From positions 186,001 to 250,000 of the forward strand of contig ML978134.1 in the NCBI GenBank assembly GCA_010015805.1: 64,000 nt of DNA, read 5' to 3'. Every line of letters starts with the position of its first letter. Position 1 is the stretch's first letter. Below are positions 44,614 through 55,558 of the stretch, in pieces. The position numbers and the translations under genes are program-made. Origin of the DNA: Rhizodiscina lignyota. Its lineage: Eukaryota; Ascomycota; Dothideomycetes; Aulographales; Rhizodiscinaceae. The notes below the pieces were generated by a model, which did not search any database, was not told the origin of the DNA, and saw only the letters and a program-made list of their open reading frames with translations.

Positions 44614-46754
44614 ATGGAAGTCTCAACCTGCAACGTTCTTACTGCTTTAAGCAACACTGAACTGGACATTGGCCGTGATCCGCCAAGAAGGGACCACACA
44701 ATATGTTTGTCCGATCTGGTCGAGGGAGAAAATCTAAACTGTCCAATTTGCTCCGCCATATACAATGCTGTAATCACTAGAGTCGCAACAGAGAACCCAA
44801 ACGCGGACATCAGTACCATCAGATTATCTAGTCGAGCGTGTCACCCGGTTGAAATCCAAGCCGAGCTGTGGTGTCCTGGCAGAATATACGATTATCTGCA
44901 CCTTGCTCTTTATAGGATAGCAGGTACGAATTCTATATACCCTTCCTCTGCTGGCTTCAAACCCCTTCGGTTTTAATTTGATTATTCTCAAGCCGAGTGC
45001 TGAAACATAGCTCAATCCTTAGAGCAGCCCACAGCAGACAGAATCAACGATAATATTCAAATCCGCCAAATCGGCAAATTTAGGCCACCCCAACCAAGCT
45101 CGGATTCGCCGTCGTGTTTCGAATTGATGACATCGTGGCTCAATGACTGCTTTGAACATCATGATATATGTGACGGGGGTCATATAGCGCTCATACCGAC
45201 ACGGGTTATTCGAATAACCAAAAACTCTCCAACGCCACTGCTTCAACTGATGACGGGTAATGGGTTGGTCGCAAACTATGTAGCTCTCAGTCATTGCTGG
45301 GGTCTCGAACCATCGTTAAGGATGACCAGCAAGAATCGTCGCCAGATGGAGCATGACCTGTCGTGGTCTCTCTTACCCAAAACCTTTCAGGACGCAATCC
45401 TTGTTACATTGCATTTATGGATGCAATACATCTGGATCGACTCACTGTGCATAATCCAAGATGATCCTCTTGACTGGGACCGTGAGTCCGCTCGCATGTG
45501 TAATTGCCACACTCACAAGTATCAGAGCGGAACAATTACTGACGGCAGTAGGCGAAGTATACGAGAATGCTACGCTTGTTATTGGGCAACAGTGGCTGCT
45601 GGTGACCGAGAAGGTTTCCTAACTCACCGACAGGGCAGGGTGGATTATTTTTCAACGGGGGGAGATTCTGGTACTCCGGACGCTTGCTTCAGTAGCTGGA
45701 TCGAGCATTATGAGCATCATTTCAATGATGGGCCACTTTCGACGCGGGCATGGGCGTATCAAGAGCAACTCTTAGCTCGTCGGTTTCTGTCTTACGACTC
45801 CTACGAACTCCTTTGGGAATGTGATTCAACTTGGCGGTGCGAATGCGGAGTCGGAGATGCACTCGGACAAAAATTCCACCCTATCATATTGGATCCCTCC
45901 TGGAAACCGGAAATGCCGAATTTACTTACCGAGCCTGGTATTCAACAGTCATAGACCGTTATTCCGGTCAGGATTTGACTATAAGCTCTGACAACATTCC
46001 AGCCATATCCGGTATTGCAAAGCGCTTCCAACGGAAGCTGCACGACCGATATGTTGCTGGACTCTGGTCAAATGACTTCATTGAAGGGATACTCTGGGAA
46101 CGCGTACTGGGTTTAATGAGTCAGCGCTCTGCCATAATGCCAACCAGCTACTGTGCTCCTTCTTGGAGCTGGGCATCAGTCTTGTCGCCTGTCGTTTACT
46201 CGGAGTTTAAGCTGGTGCGCACTTACACGCAGGTAGTCAACGTACAATGCACACCAGCTGGGACCGATCTTACTGGAAGAATTAGCGCGGGCGCTGCCAT
46301 ACTATATGGACCACTCATTGAGGCATGGGTTCGGGTTGGCCAAGGAAATGTTGAGCCAACAGAAGAGTTATTCCTCTACCTCGACCCGGACCGAGAGTCT
46401 CGCGCTACGTGTAGGTTCGTGACCGACTGCCCGCTAGCTATCGAAGAAGCCGTTGATTTGTTCGGTCAAATCCAATGGGAAGTACGAAGAATTAAAAACT
46501 ATGAATACGATAGCAATCTTGGATTCGACGAGAGCGCCAACACCGAACTCAAGGAGGCTCGGGTATACTGCTTGTATATTGGGATTCGACCTGCTGACCA
46601 CACATATGGCTACCGCGGGTCTTGTGCATTGGTTCTGAGTCGCAGCAAGGCAGACCCAGAGAGGTTCGTGCGACTCGGCATGTCTTCTGAGACCTCCGAA
46701 GCCCACGGCGAACTTTTCCGCAGTGCCAAAAACACGACCATAACAATCATCTAA
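44614..46754 (+). pseudogene. HET-domain (heterokaryon incompatibility) gene, apparently disrupted
   Basis: The HET domain is clear: NYVALSHCWG, LLPKTFQDAILVTLHL and YIWIDSLCIIQDDPLDWDRESARM, followed later by GPLSTRAWAYQEQLLARRFLSY and a C-terminal half with SYCAPSWSWASV and a lipocalin-like tail. The N-terminal exon starts at 44614 with MEVSTCNVLTALSNTELD. An intron at 44924-45022 joins it in frame to a segment ending ELMTSWLNDCFEHHDIC. A second intron of about 50 nt starts near 45500. Elsewhere the family sequence jumps frame about twice without a convincing intron, so the gene is probably no longer functional. HET proteins trigger cell death when unlike hyphae fuse. Errors in the assembly could mimic decay. 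Confidence 0.75.
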
Positions 46755-46950
46755 ATGTCAATTCTTCCATCATACGGCTTGATTTGGTATTAATGCATCA
46801 GATCGATGGATAAGTAAGAATAAGGTTGTCCCTTACCAGCTATTATTGATGGGCGGCGCTCATGTCACGGTCCTATCTGCATCAACCAACGGGGCGATGA
46901 TGTTCTGGACATGGTACTCACGATATATCACGGACTCATAATTCATCTAA

Positions 46951-47190
46951 GTGCCTTGCGCGGCAGACTATTCGAGACCGAAAGTGGGTATCTCGGACTG
47001 GGACCGAGGCTTTGCTCCCTGGGATCAAGTTTGCGTACTGCATAATTGTAAGGATCTCTTTGTCCTGAGGCAGGTTGGCCCCCATTGGATCCACCTTGGA
47101 CCCTCCTTTGTGCTCGGCCTCATGGGCGGCGAGGCACTCTCTGATGTTGTGGACGGGAAACGCGAAATATGTGAGTTCGAAATTCATTGA
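46951..47190 (+). pseudogene. fragment resembling the C-terminus of a second HET protein
   Basis: A 79-residue frame reads APWDQVCVLHNCKDLFVLRQV and WIHLGPSFVLGLMGGEAL. This resembles the usual C-terminal 'GD-x-VCVLFGC-x-x-PFVLR ... G-x-x-YVHG-x-MDGEA' block of HET proteins. It has no HET domain upstream, since the preceding gene already has its own C-terminus. It is probably a remnant of a different family member. Confidence 0.5.
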
Positions 47191-47536
47191 CACTAATTTC
47201 AAGATTGTTGATTGATTTCATTTGTTTTATGTCCGAGGCGTCCTTGAGTTCCAACTTCCGTGTGATGAAAATGTCCCAAAAATAGTAATGAAGTTTTCAT
47301 CCAAGCCAATACTGGCGCTCATAGTCTCATCATATGATCATTCTGCCATGTAACACCATTGTAGCCCAATTTGTAAGCAAAAGGCCAGCCCATGACCGCA
47401 GTGAAGAGGAGTTTCGCCGTAGAAGTCGGATCTGGATGCTGGTTGGGCCTAGAGGCAGCAGCAATGGCTAAGTAGATGATAAGTTTATTCTGTTCCAATA
47501 CCTTGATATTCGCTCAGTGAGAGATGAAGTTAATAC
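47191..47536. other. intergenic region
   Basis: About 0.35 kb downstream of the small secreted protein gene and after the HET-like fragment. No gene recognised. Confidence 0.35.
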
Positions 47537-47791
47537 TTACAAAGGCTCATCGGTGCAATCCTCGGCTTTGGAGATTTTGCCCTCAAGAGCACACTGTGAT
47601 ATATCAGTCCAAGGCATCATAGCTCACCAAACACCAGAACATACTTGAACGAGACACAACTCCGCGCAGCCGAGGGTTTCACCTGCAACGATGTTTGGAG
47701 TGGCGGTAGCCTCGGCCTTGGTGGTATTGGTAGCCATGCCGGCACCGAAGAGTGCCATCGTGGCAAAGGCAGTGATGATGAAGGTCTTCAT
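47537..47791 (-). CDS. small secreted cysteine-containing protein
   Basis: Exon 1 (47791-47645) and exon 2 (47593-47537) around a 51-nt intron give 67 residues. The N-terminus MKTFIITAFATMALFGAGMA is a clear signal peptide. The mature part of about 47 residues has four cysteines: CAELC, then C directly after the splice, and one more near the end (AEDC). An alternative donor, GTAAGT, overlaps the stop codon and could extend the reading frame by a few residues. A GATATAAAG element about 100 bases upstream may be the TATA box. Size and cysteine content fit secreted effectors or antimicrobial-type peptides, but no family is recognised. It is too small to stand out as a long frame. Confidence 0.7.
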
Positions 47792-48289
47792 GTTCGAAGA
47801 TTGTTGACGAGAGGAATATGAGTGAGTGCAAAGCTTGTTGGTTGACGATGAAGAAGAAGGAAGGGAAGGAAAGGCAGTTGGAACTCGAGGTCTTTATATC
47901 TCCCGAAGGCTTTGCCAACACTACCAATTACACGCCGAAAGGCACATGGCTACTGGTTAAAACGTGTCAGTTTGTGAATATGAAAGCGTTGTCACGTCGA
48001 GCATCACCTCAGTTCAACGCATGACTTGAGCCTCTCGGCTTATGGGTGAAGGTTAAGCTTCTGATTTGATCATGTGTAGCCCCTTAAGTTGCAGCATGCA
48101 CGGGAAAAATACCCTTCAGTATCCGCATCTGGTAGGAGAAGCACACATAGCAGCTATCAGGCTTCCTGGACCATACAACCACTCAGTGCCCAACTTATGT
48201 ATGAAAGTGTTGCCTCGATTCCATTATCTCGGGTGCTCGATGTACTACTTGCGATGCTGGAAAACATTGGCTTCAATCAAGATGGGAGT
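47792..48289. other. promoter side of the small secreted protein gene
   Basis: About 0.5 kb between the small secreted protein start and the repeat field. It holds the TATA-like element near 47893-47901 and no other recognised feature. Confidence 0.4.
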
Positions 48290-49750
48290 TTCTGCAAAGT
48301 GAGGGCTCGATTCAACGTGATACGGAGCGTCGTATTTCGAATTCGTAAAGTTGATTCTGCGGCGAATGTCATTTTAATCAAAACAGAAGCTCCAAAACCC
48401 TAATGTCCATGCGAGACGAAGGGTGGATTTGACTGAGAGAGAAGGCACCTCTTGTCTTGGTCGGCATAGAAACAAATATGAGCTCTATCGTGATAGAAAC
48501 TCCGAGAAGTTCGACCTCATGTACGATGAAAGAATGGCTTGACAATGAGATAGCGATCACGTTCGGGAAATTTGTGTTGTAGCAAGCGCCAACTCCACTG
48601 AGAGAGAAGTGTCAGTAGTTTGGAGTTCATGCATGATGGATGCTTGATTCGATCTGGAGAGAAGACCTGTGTTCCCTAAATTGATGTTGATACCAGCATT
48701 AGTTCAATTGGCACGGGAACGCTGAAAAGCTTACCCTCATACACGATGAAGGAATGACTTGACAGGTAGAGAAGAATCGCATTCGTTAAGTCAGCAGTGC
48801 TGCAACGCCAGTTTGGCCGAAGAGAAGATTCGGAGGTCAGAGTTCGTCTGTCGCGGAGGAGTGATTCAATGCAGAGAGAAGCATCGACCTCGTTAACTGA
48901 TGATGCGCCTAGCGTCGATTGGATTGGGGGAGAAGTCCTAATAGTTTGAAGTTCCTGCATGACGGAGGAGGGATTCAACGTAGAGAGAAGAGTCAAGCTC
49001 GGTAAATAGACGACCCAGTCAGCGACGATTCAACTGAAAGAGGAGACTCATAAGCACAAGGTGGTTATATCTGAAATTTGCGATTTGACTACTAAAGAAG
49101 ACTCGTGCTTGCAAGGTTGAGGCTGCGGCGGGCTTCGATTTGATTGAGCCCGGAGGCACAATGACTCGGCGTTCCCACAAGATTAAAGGCTGATTCAGTT
49201 AAGACAAAGCACTCTTTTGCAAATTTGAGGTTGCTGTGAGTATCAATTCTGTCGTGATAGGCGACTCACGCGCGTGAGATTGATGTAACCGCGAGGAGTA
49301 GTCCGATTGGGATAGAATACTGATAAGTGCGGGCCTGAGGGCAAGGGTAGCATCGATTCTATTGTAGTAGGTGACTCGCGCGCGCGAAGCTGGTGGCGCG
49401 GCGAGCAGTAGTTCAATTTGGATAGGAGACTGCTAAGGTCGAGGTTGAGGACGAGGTGAGCGTCGGTTTGATTGAGCTAGAAGCGCAGCAGCAGTAAAAT
49501 TAACGAAGCACGCACGAGCTCTTCGACCAAGACAGAAGACTGGAAGTGTCGAAGAGGACGTTACCATGAGCCTCAATTCAACAAAGAGAGAAGTCTTGAC
49601 TCTATACTGTCAGTGTAGCGGGGAGCGCTGACGCGATTGAGGCGGAAGATTCGGGGAGGCGGAGCTTACGTTCTGAGGACCAGGATTCGACGAAAAGAGA
49701 ATAACCTCGTGTGAATTGACATCGTAAAAGACGAGGTCTGGTAGACGGAG
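48290..49750. repeat. field of ~54-bp diverged tandem repeats
   Basis: A motif of the form (C)GATT-C/T-A/G-A-x(4-6)-AGAGAGAAG recurs every 52-61 bp for 1.4 kb. Motif starts near 49080, 49133, 49189, 49242, 49296, 49350, 49407, 49462, 49517, 49571 and 49684 are almost evenly spaced. In the first third a 106-112-bp double unit is better preserved (ATGAxGGAxTGxxTTGA near 48408, 48521, 48631, 48741, 48847 and 48957). The pair 49238-49345 and 49346-49440 is an especially clear 108-bp duplication. Unit lengths are not codon-regular, so it is not coding now. Short minus-strand frames (48676-48996, 49602-49904) arise within it. Identity between units is modest, so the array is old. Confidence 0.7.
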
Positions 49751-50073
49751 AGACGGAGTTTGTGCCAACTCTTATATAGTTCATGGCATTTGGCGCATCA
49801 AAAACAACACACTCTACAGCGACAGAAGACCCAACGATATAAGATCGACGCATTAGGAGCGATATATCTAACATCACGGAAGATTCGAAAGGTGCACAGT
49901 TCACGTATCAATTCAATTCGTTTGATTGAATTTTGAGGCTCTTTGAGCCTCCGAATAGTATATACAGAAAGCAAAAGTCATTGTTCATCGCTGGTATCCT
50001 GTACCAGCGTATGCATGCCACCGTACGCCACCCAATGCATGTGAGACACTGGTCGTCACTGCCGTACGTATGT
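49751..50073. other. intergenic tail between the repeat field and DUF1996 gene
   Basis: About 0.3 kb holding the 3' end of the DUF1996 gene. No gene recognised. Confidence 0.35.
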
Positions 50074-51658
50074 TTAGAAAACGCCTCCGAGACCGGCGTG
50101 GTGGACGCGATGATGGTGGACGTGACGCCTGCGCTTCGTATCAGCGCCGGCGGTGACCGTGGTCGTCACGATATCCTCCTCAATGTACACCTCGTGCACT
50201 GCGCCTCCGCTTGTCCAGATCGACGTAGACACCGCATTCGGATCGCCGTCCTGGGCATCGCCCATGTCAGGGCTTGGCGTTGGCACTGGGGAAGGAACGT
50301 CTGCGGAAGCGACCTCGACATCAGAGTCGGCAGTTGGAGTAGCATGGGCGTAGCTAGATGGCGCCTCAGCAGCAGTGATGCCTCCGCCAGAGTTGTCGGT
50401 GTAGACAGAAGTGCCAATGGTGTAGCCAAGACTGTAAGAGACGCTCTCGCTTGAGTGAGTGGGCTCTGGATGGGCCGATCCAGTGGGCTCGACGGTCTGG
50501 CCAGGAGAAATGTTGGTTGCCTGTGCTGGTCCGCTCTGGATGGGAACGTTGCCACAAAGACCGTCGCTCGGGCCTTCACAGTCGTCATTCTTGATCTGAC
50601 TAGGCATTGGGAAGGTGCACTGCTGAGCGTCGTCATCGGACTGCAAGCTGAAGAGTGGGCAGTCAGAGATCTCGCCAGACAGATTGGTACAAGTGTTAAC
50701 GGCCTTCTGGAGGAAGTCGACATCCCAACCGGTCATGAAATCACCGTGATAGCCGCAGCCTGTATACAACATCAGTTAATCCGTTTTGGGAAAGGAGGTC
50801 AAGTGGAATCACGTGGTAGCAGCAGTAAGAGGGAAGTGTGGGGCCCAAAGACTTACCAGTCGGATCTCCATTTGAGAGCACGAATTGTCCATCCTCGCCT
50901 TTGAAAGCATAGGTGTTCCAGATAGTCTCGAAGAAGAGCGATGGGGTGCGGGTCGTGAAGCCTTCGGGACAGTCTCCAGTCATGACGAGATCGGGGTAAG
51001 CCATGTGAGACTTGTGATCCTTTGAGTCGACATCATGGCCATTCCAGCAAGAAGGGAACATAAGCTCGAGGCGCACACCGTCGGTGCAATTGGCGTCAAG
51101 GTAGTCCTTGCTTGGCATGAAGTGACGATACAAGCTTGGCTCAGGCTGTACGGCGTAGTTGAGGCAGTTGAAGCCGAGAGCCTTCTGACCGAGCGAGAAT
51201 TGAGTCTTGTCCGAAGCAGTCCAGAGAGACTTGGGAGTATCAGGAATGGGACCGCTGAAGTTGCGAAGATTCTTGTTGCCAGCAAGAAGGCGGAAGTTCT
51301 TTGGGAAAGCCTGGATGTTGTCACCGTAGAGCAAGTAGTACGCAAGCATGCCTCCGATCTGGGGGACGATGACAGTGGTGCCGTTGGTGTACATGAAGTG
51401 AACCGATGGAGTCCAGTAGGCGCTCTTGTCCTCGTACACGCCACAAGAAGTGCAGTTCGAATCCATGAGGTCGTCGTAGCTAGTAGTGAAGCCGAAGTTG
51501 CCACCGCCGTGGATCGCGTGGCTGTGATCAGAGACCTCACCGGGATCCATGAGAGGATCGAGACGACCAAGGCCAGTGCGAAAGTGGCATGGCATGCGCC
51601 AGAAGGCGTCGGCGCTGCTGAAGAGCAGGACAACGGCCAGAAGGTTGATGAGCTCCAT
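50074..51658 (-). CDS. secreted DUF1996 protein with Ser/Thr-rich tail
   Basis: Exon 1 (51658-50857) and exon 2 (50759-50074) around a 97-nt intron give 495 residues. The signal peptide is MELINLLAVVLLFSSADA. The DUF1996 core follows at once: FWRMPCHFRTGLGRLDPLMDPGEVSDHSHAIHGG is diagnostic in pieces such as GLGRLDPLMDPG and SDHSHAIHG, and later KSHMAYPDLVMTGDCPEGF. The splice joins LSNGDPT to GCGYHGDFMTGWD. After the core is a Ser/Thr/Pro-rich stretch and a basic, His-rich end, RRRHVHHHRVHHAG. DUF1996 proteins are fungal extracellular or cell-surface proteins, some with WSC domains; no WSC module is seen here. The function is unknown. Confidence 0.9.
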
Positions 51659-53593
51659 CCTCCTAAGTGAAGTAGTAAGACCGTAACAAGTAAGAATGCA
51701 AATTATAGATATTTGTACACAGAATGTAGCAGCTCGCGGAGCGCAGATATGTTCAGATGGCTTGAAATGATCGTTTCTCTATCGAGATGGGTCGAACCAG
51801 TCGCGATGTTGTGTGCGTAGAAAAAGAGTGGAGGTGAGAGAAGGTTGTTGTGTTGATGTTGAGTTGCGAACTTAAATTTGAGTCGCGCTTCGAGAGGTCA
51901 CGCGCTAGCGCTTCGGTTGGCCAGGCGGCAGGTGTTGCAATCCGTGGATAGCCGATAATGAGCTCGTTTCTGGTGTTTGGAAAGTTTGCGCGATGAGTGA
52001 TTTCCGATCTCGGACAGTGTTTCTCGTCCTCCGGGAACAAGTTTCGAAACGACACCCGCAAACGCTTGAGCGAAGGAGTTGGCTGAAAGAGGCGATGTCT
52101 TCGGACACGACCTCTGCAGGCTTGAAAGGAGTGAACGACGTGATGGCACGTCCAAAGGAGCGGCACGCGTGATGCGGGGAACGTGGTCGAAGTAAGGGAG
52201 CGTAGGGGAGCACTCGATAAAGGAACGACGAATGCTTCGGGCGAACGAAGGTGAAGGTGGTGAAGAAGGACGACGAGGCAAGGAGGGGGGCAGCCAAGAA
52301 ATGAGGTCTGCCTCGCCGCCGCGTGATTCCCCAGCTCGGCCCTCTCCTGCTCATCTGACGCTCCTTCCCACTTTCACTGTGGTGGTGCCAAGGCGCATCC
52401 TTAATTCCCCACTGACACGTGGGCTAGCCTGCAGCGGGCCTAGCGCATCCAGCTTTGCGGCAGGAACGGGAAGGGAGCGGCCAATGGCGCGGCACATGAA
52501 ACAAGCCGGCCCCACCTATCAAAAGCTTGATCGGCGCCGCTGCCACCTGTTTCGCTAGCTTCCGCGCCCCACCTTCCCTGCCAAAATAGCCGAAGAGCCT
52601 CAATCAAGGCCAGAATCCATGTTCAACAGGCATCTACGAAAAATTCGCCGGTGTGGCGTATTGGAAGAGTTGTGGAGCGCCACTGGAGGCAGCGATAGCA
52701 AAGACGACTTTCAGCACTTCCTTTGTCGTGCACATCCTCAATTGAAGTGTGCGCTCAACGCGCCGAAGATTGCTCGACCTTTGTCCTCCGTATCTGTCCT
52801 GTCCCACGTCTGGAGATTGTTCGCGCCCCAGGACGCCGCCGCGCGGCCTTAGCCGATCCTTCACTTAGGTTGTGCTTGTGCTTGCGCAACGTCCAAATTT
52901 ATCGCATCCCAATTTCACTCGGCCCCTTTGACGTAGGATTCGCGGAAGGATTGCAATCTCAGGGACTTCAACTCCAACCTTCCTTTTCCTTTCAGGACTG
53001 AGTGACTTCCAGAAGCGTTCAGCATCCCCTTCGGCTCGAAATTGCATTGCGACTGATCGACATAGGTACGCCATCCTAACGAGCTCACGGATCTGCCTGC
53101 AAACTTTCGACCGCAACAATAAGCCAAATGCCGAATAGACTTCTAAGCGACATGGATATTACTCGTGCTGGGAGGCACTGCGATAAGGATGGCGCAGGAC
53201 ACTCAAGAACAGTTTACGGAACTTTTGACTCTGATCGAGCTTCACTATTGGGAAGCTCAGCCAATTGACTATTTACTTCGATAGGGAGCTTGTCCAAATC
53301 GTTATTATTTAGCGATTTACCAATGTTAGCTTGATGTTGCAACTGCTCTCTTAATGTACAGACCAAATCGGCATGACTCGTCAGACATAGCCAAATAGCT
53401 CCTGCAGCTGTTGCGTAGTTGTTGAGTCGAGTTTGAACAAGTAATCGAGCCGGAGCGCAGCTGCAGCGTTTCAAAGCAAGCCGGTCTTACGTATAATAAC
53501 GAGCGAGAGCATATCACAAAGGCTTGATGATATATGCTTCGGACATCTTTAGTCGTGCTCTGTATTGGCCAAAGCGGTTTGGACTTCTCCCTC
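51659..53593. other. long gene-free stretch
   Basis: About 1.9 kb upstream of the DUF1996 gene and downstream of exopolyphosphatase. Several overlapping Ser/Arg-rich frames (for example 51905-52354 minus) have no domain, no clear splice partners and biased composition. I see no gene, repeat or RNA that can be supported. A long 5' leader of the DUF1996 transcript could occupy part of it. Confidence 0.4.
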
Positions 53594-55026
53594 TCAGCTC
53601 TCCTTTACCGCCTCTCTGAGCAATGGCGCAACTCTCTTTCGGCTATGCTCCACTTTCCGCTGCCACCAAACCCTCCTCCACTCTTTGCTGTTCTCCTCGT
53701 CCATCCCGCCATCAACCTTCCACTCTTCCAGGCCGAGTCCGTCTGCTGAGGTCTTCTGAAACTTCTTCGCTGCATCCACGACATCCTTGTCCAAGGCCCA
53801 GATCATCAATTCTCGCCTGAAATTGCCATCATCGTCCGTGAAGGTCGTCATGAGCCCGAAAATGTCGAGGTCTCTCTCTTTGGCATACTTCCTCATCCTC
53901 TCCAATAGCGCCGTCTGTCCATCCTCATCCTTCGCTTCCGAGTCAGCTTTCTTCTTCATCCACGTAATGGGCTTGACCACACAACTGATCCCAATCTTCT
54001 CCTTCTTTTCGGTCCACTCTTTATAATCCTTCCTCAAAATGTCCGAAATACTCAAGCTTTCCAGATTTTTCTTCGCTTTGTCAATCTCGTCGTAGAATTT
54101 GTGTCTGTCGAACTGGTCTCCATCACCCGCAGCATGGATTTTCTCCAATAGATATTCAACAGCCTTCTGGTCATCGTCTGTTACTTTTCCCTCGTCCTCT
54201 AAATCTCTTGTATCGATCAGGATGCTCCCCATTGCCAGCTTTGCGAGTTGCGCATCCCACTCCCGCACTTCGTTCTGCGCTCCTCTCGATAACTTATCCC
54301 AATCATCTTGCAGGTATCGCACGACCAAGCTCGTACAACTCCCCGTCTTCTCGATCACCCTCGGCTCCCCGAATCTCTTCTCTGCGTCCTTCGGTACCTT
54401 GCCCTCGTCCACGTGGTGGTCAACGCACCCCACAACATTATCGCTGTATACCTCTCCCAACCTCCCAGACAGCGCGTTATGGTCCACTAGCACCCAATGT
54501 GTGGTTTTCGGCTTGAGTAATTTTTTGCCGGGCGGGATGTCGTCAAGGCAGGGGAGCTCGATGGGCTTGACGCCAGCATACTTGAGGAGGGCTGTGAATT
54601 CGGGGCGCACGGAGAGGTCGTGTCTAGGGATGGCGACGATAGGAACGTACATGGAGCCGAAAGAGTTCTTAGGAGGCGCGCAGCTACGGATGTAGGCATA
54701 CACCAGGGCGGAGGTCATGGAGTCGAGGTCTAATGAAACTATTAGCGTTCATGCACAGATACTAGTCGCGATGCCAGTGGATTAAGTGATGTACCTGCTG
54801 ATTCGTTGCCCGTGACGATCGTCACTGGTTCGTGTTCTTTGATCGCATAGTGTAGAGCTTCAGCATGTGCGGTGAGTAGGAAGTCGCGAATGGAGAGACG
54901 TTTTAAATGGGGAGTTAGTGAAGATGAAGACATGTTTCTTCTGCTCTGGGGAGAATAAAATGACTTGAGTCTGGCGAAAGCAAGACGCGAGAAGGCGAAG
55001 TGGAATACAAGAAACGACGAGGACAA
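53594..55026 (-). CDS. PPX1: exopolyphosphatase (DHH/DHHA2, PPX1-type)
   Basis: Exon 1 (55026-54795) and exon 2 (54729-53594) around a 65-nt intron give 455 residues from the first ATG. DHH-family motifs: TGNESADLDSMTSAL (formed across the splice, metal-binding Asp residues), VDHNALSG, VGCVDHHVDEG (the DHH signature) and SILIDTRDLED. The C-terminal DHHA2 domain is present. PPX1 releases phosphate from polyphosphate chains, with divalent metal ions, in cytosol and mitochondria. There are two plausible starts. The first gives an Arg/Phe-rich N-terminus (FAFSRLAFARLKSFY) that resembles a mitochondrial presequence; an internal ATG at 54933 starts the normal cytosolic form (MSSSSLTPHLKRL). The next gene downstream is far away and unrelated. 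Confidence 0.9.
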
Positions 55027-55558
55027 ACAGATAAGGCAGCCTTTGAGAGAGGAACAAACTCTTGTATGTGATAAATGCTAGACACATTCATGTGATCAAG
55101 CTGTCGTTACGAGGGACATATGCTTAAGTATCCAAAGCCGTCGAGGTCTCGATTTTCTTGGACGTGACATCAATACGCGGGGCACAGCACTTTCGCTGCC
55201 CCTTTTCTGCTCGACGTCGGGAGTGTCGGGGGACAGAAAAGTTGCGCTAAACGATAACACCCAAAATCTTGGGCTTTATTCCAGCGCCAGCTATTTCGTG
55301 TAATCTAGCTCCTAAACAGGAAAAGTTGGAAAATCTTCGAATCCTGAAATCATAATGACCTCGATGTTAACCTCGAAGTTAACCAAGTTGCATCGATGCA
55401 GAATGTCTTCGTTTCAACAGATCGATGTCATCAAAGTACAAGTCAACTTTTCGTCATCCTCAAGATTGTTTCCATCATTTCCTACCCCATATGATCTTCG
55501 AGGACTGTATGTCCATGTCTGCTCATGAATCCCAACTGGTTCTGTGCAATATGACAAC
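55027..55558. other. intergenic region
   Basis: About 0.5 kb between two minus-strand genes. No gene recognised. Confidence 0.4.

Noticed and set aside
51905-52354. 149-residue minus-strand Ser/Arg-rich frame
   Set aside because: No domain, biased composition and three overlapping frames of equal quality; probably non-coding leader or spacer.
54099-54695. 198-residue Ser-rich plus-strand frame
   Set aside because: Lies antisense inside exon 2 of the exopolyphosphatase gene, which has clear family motifs.
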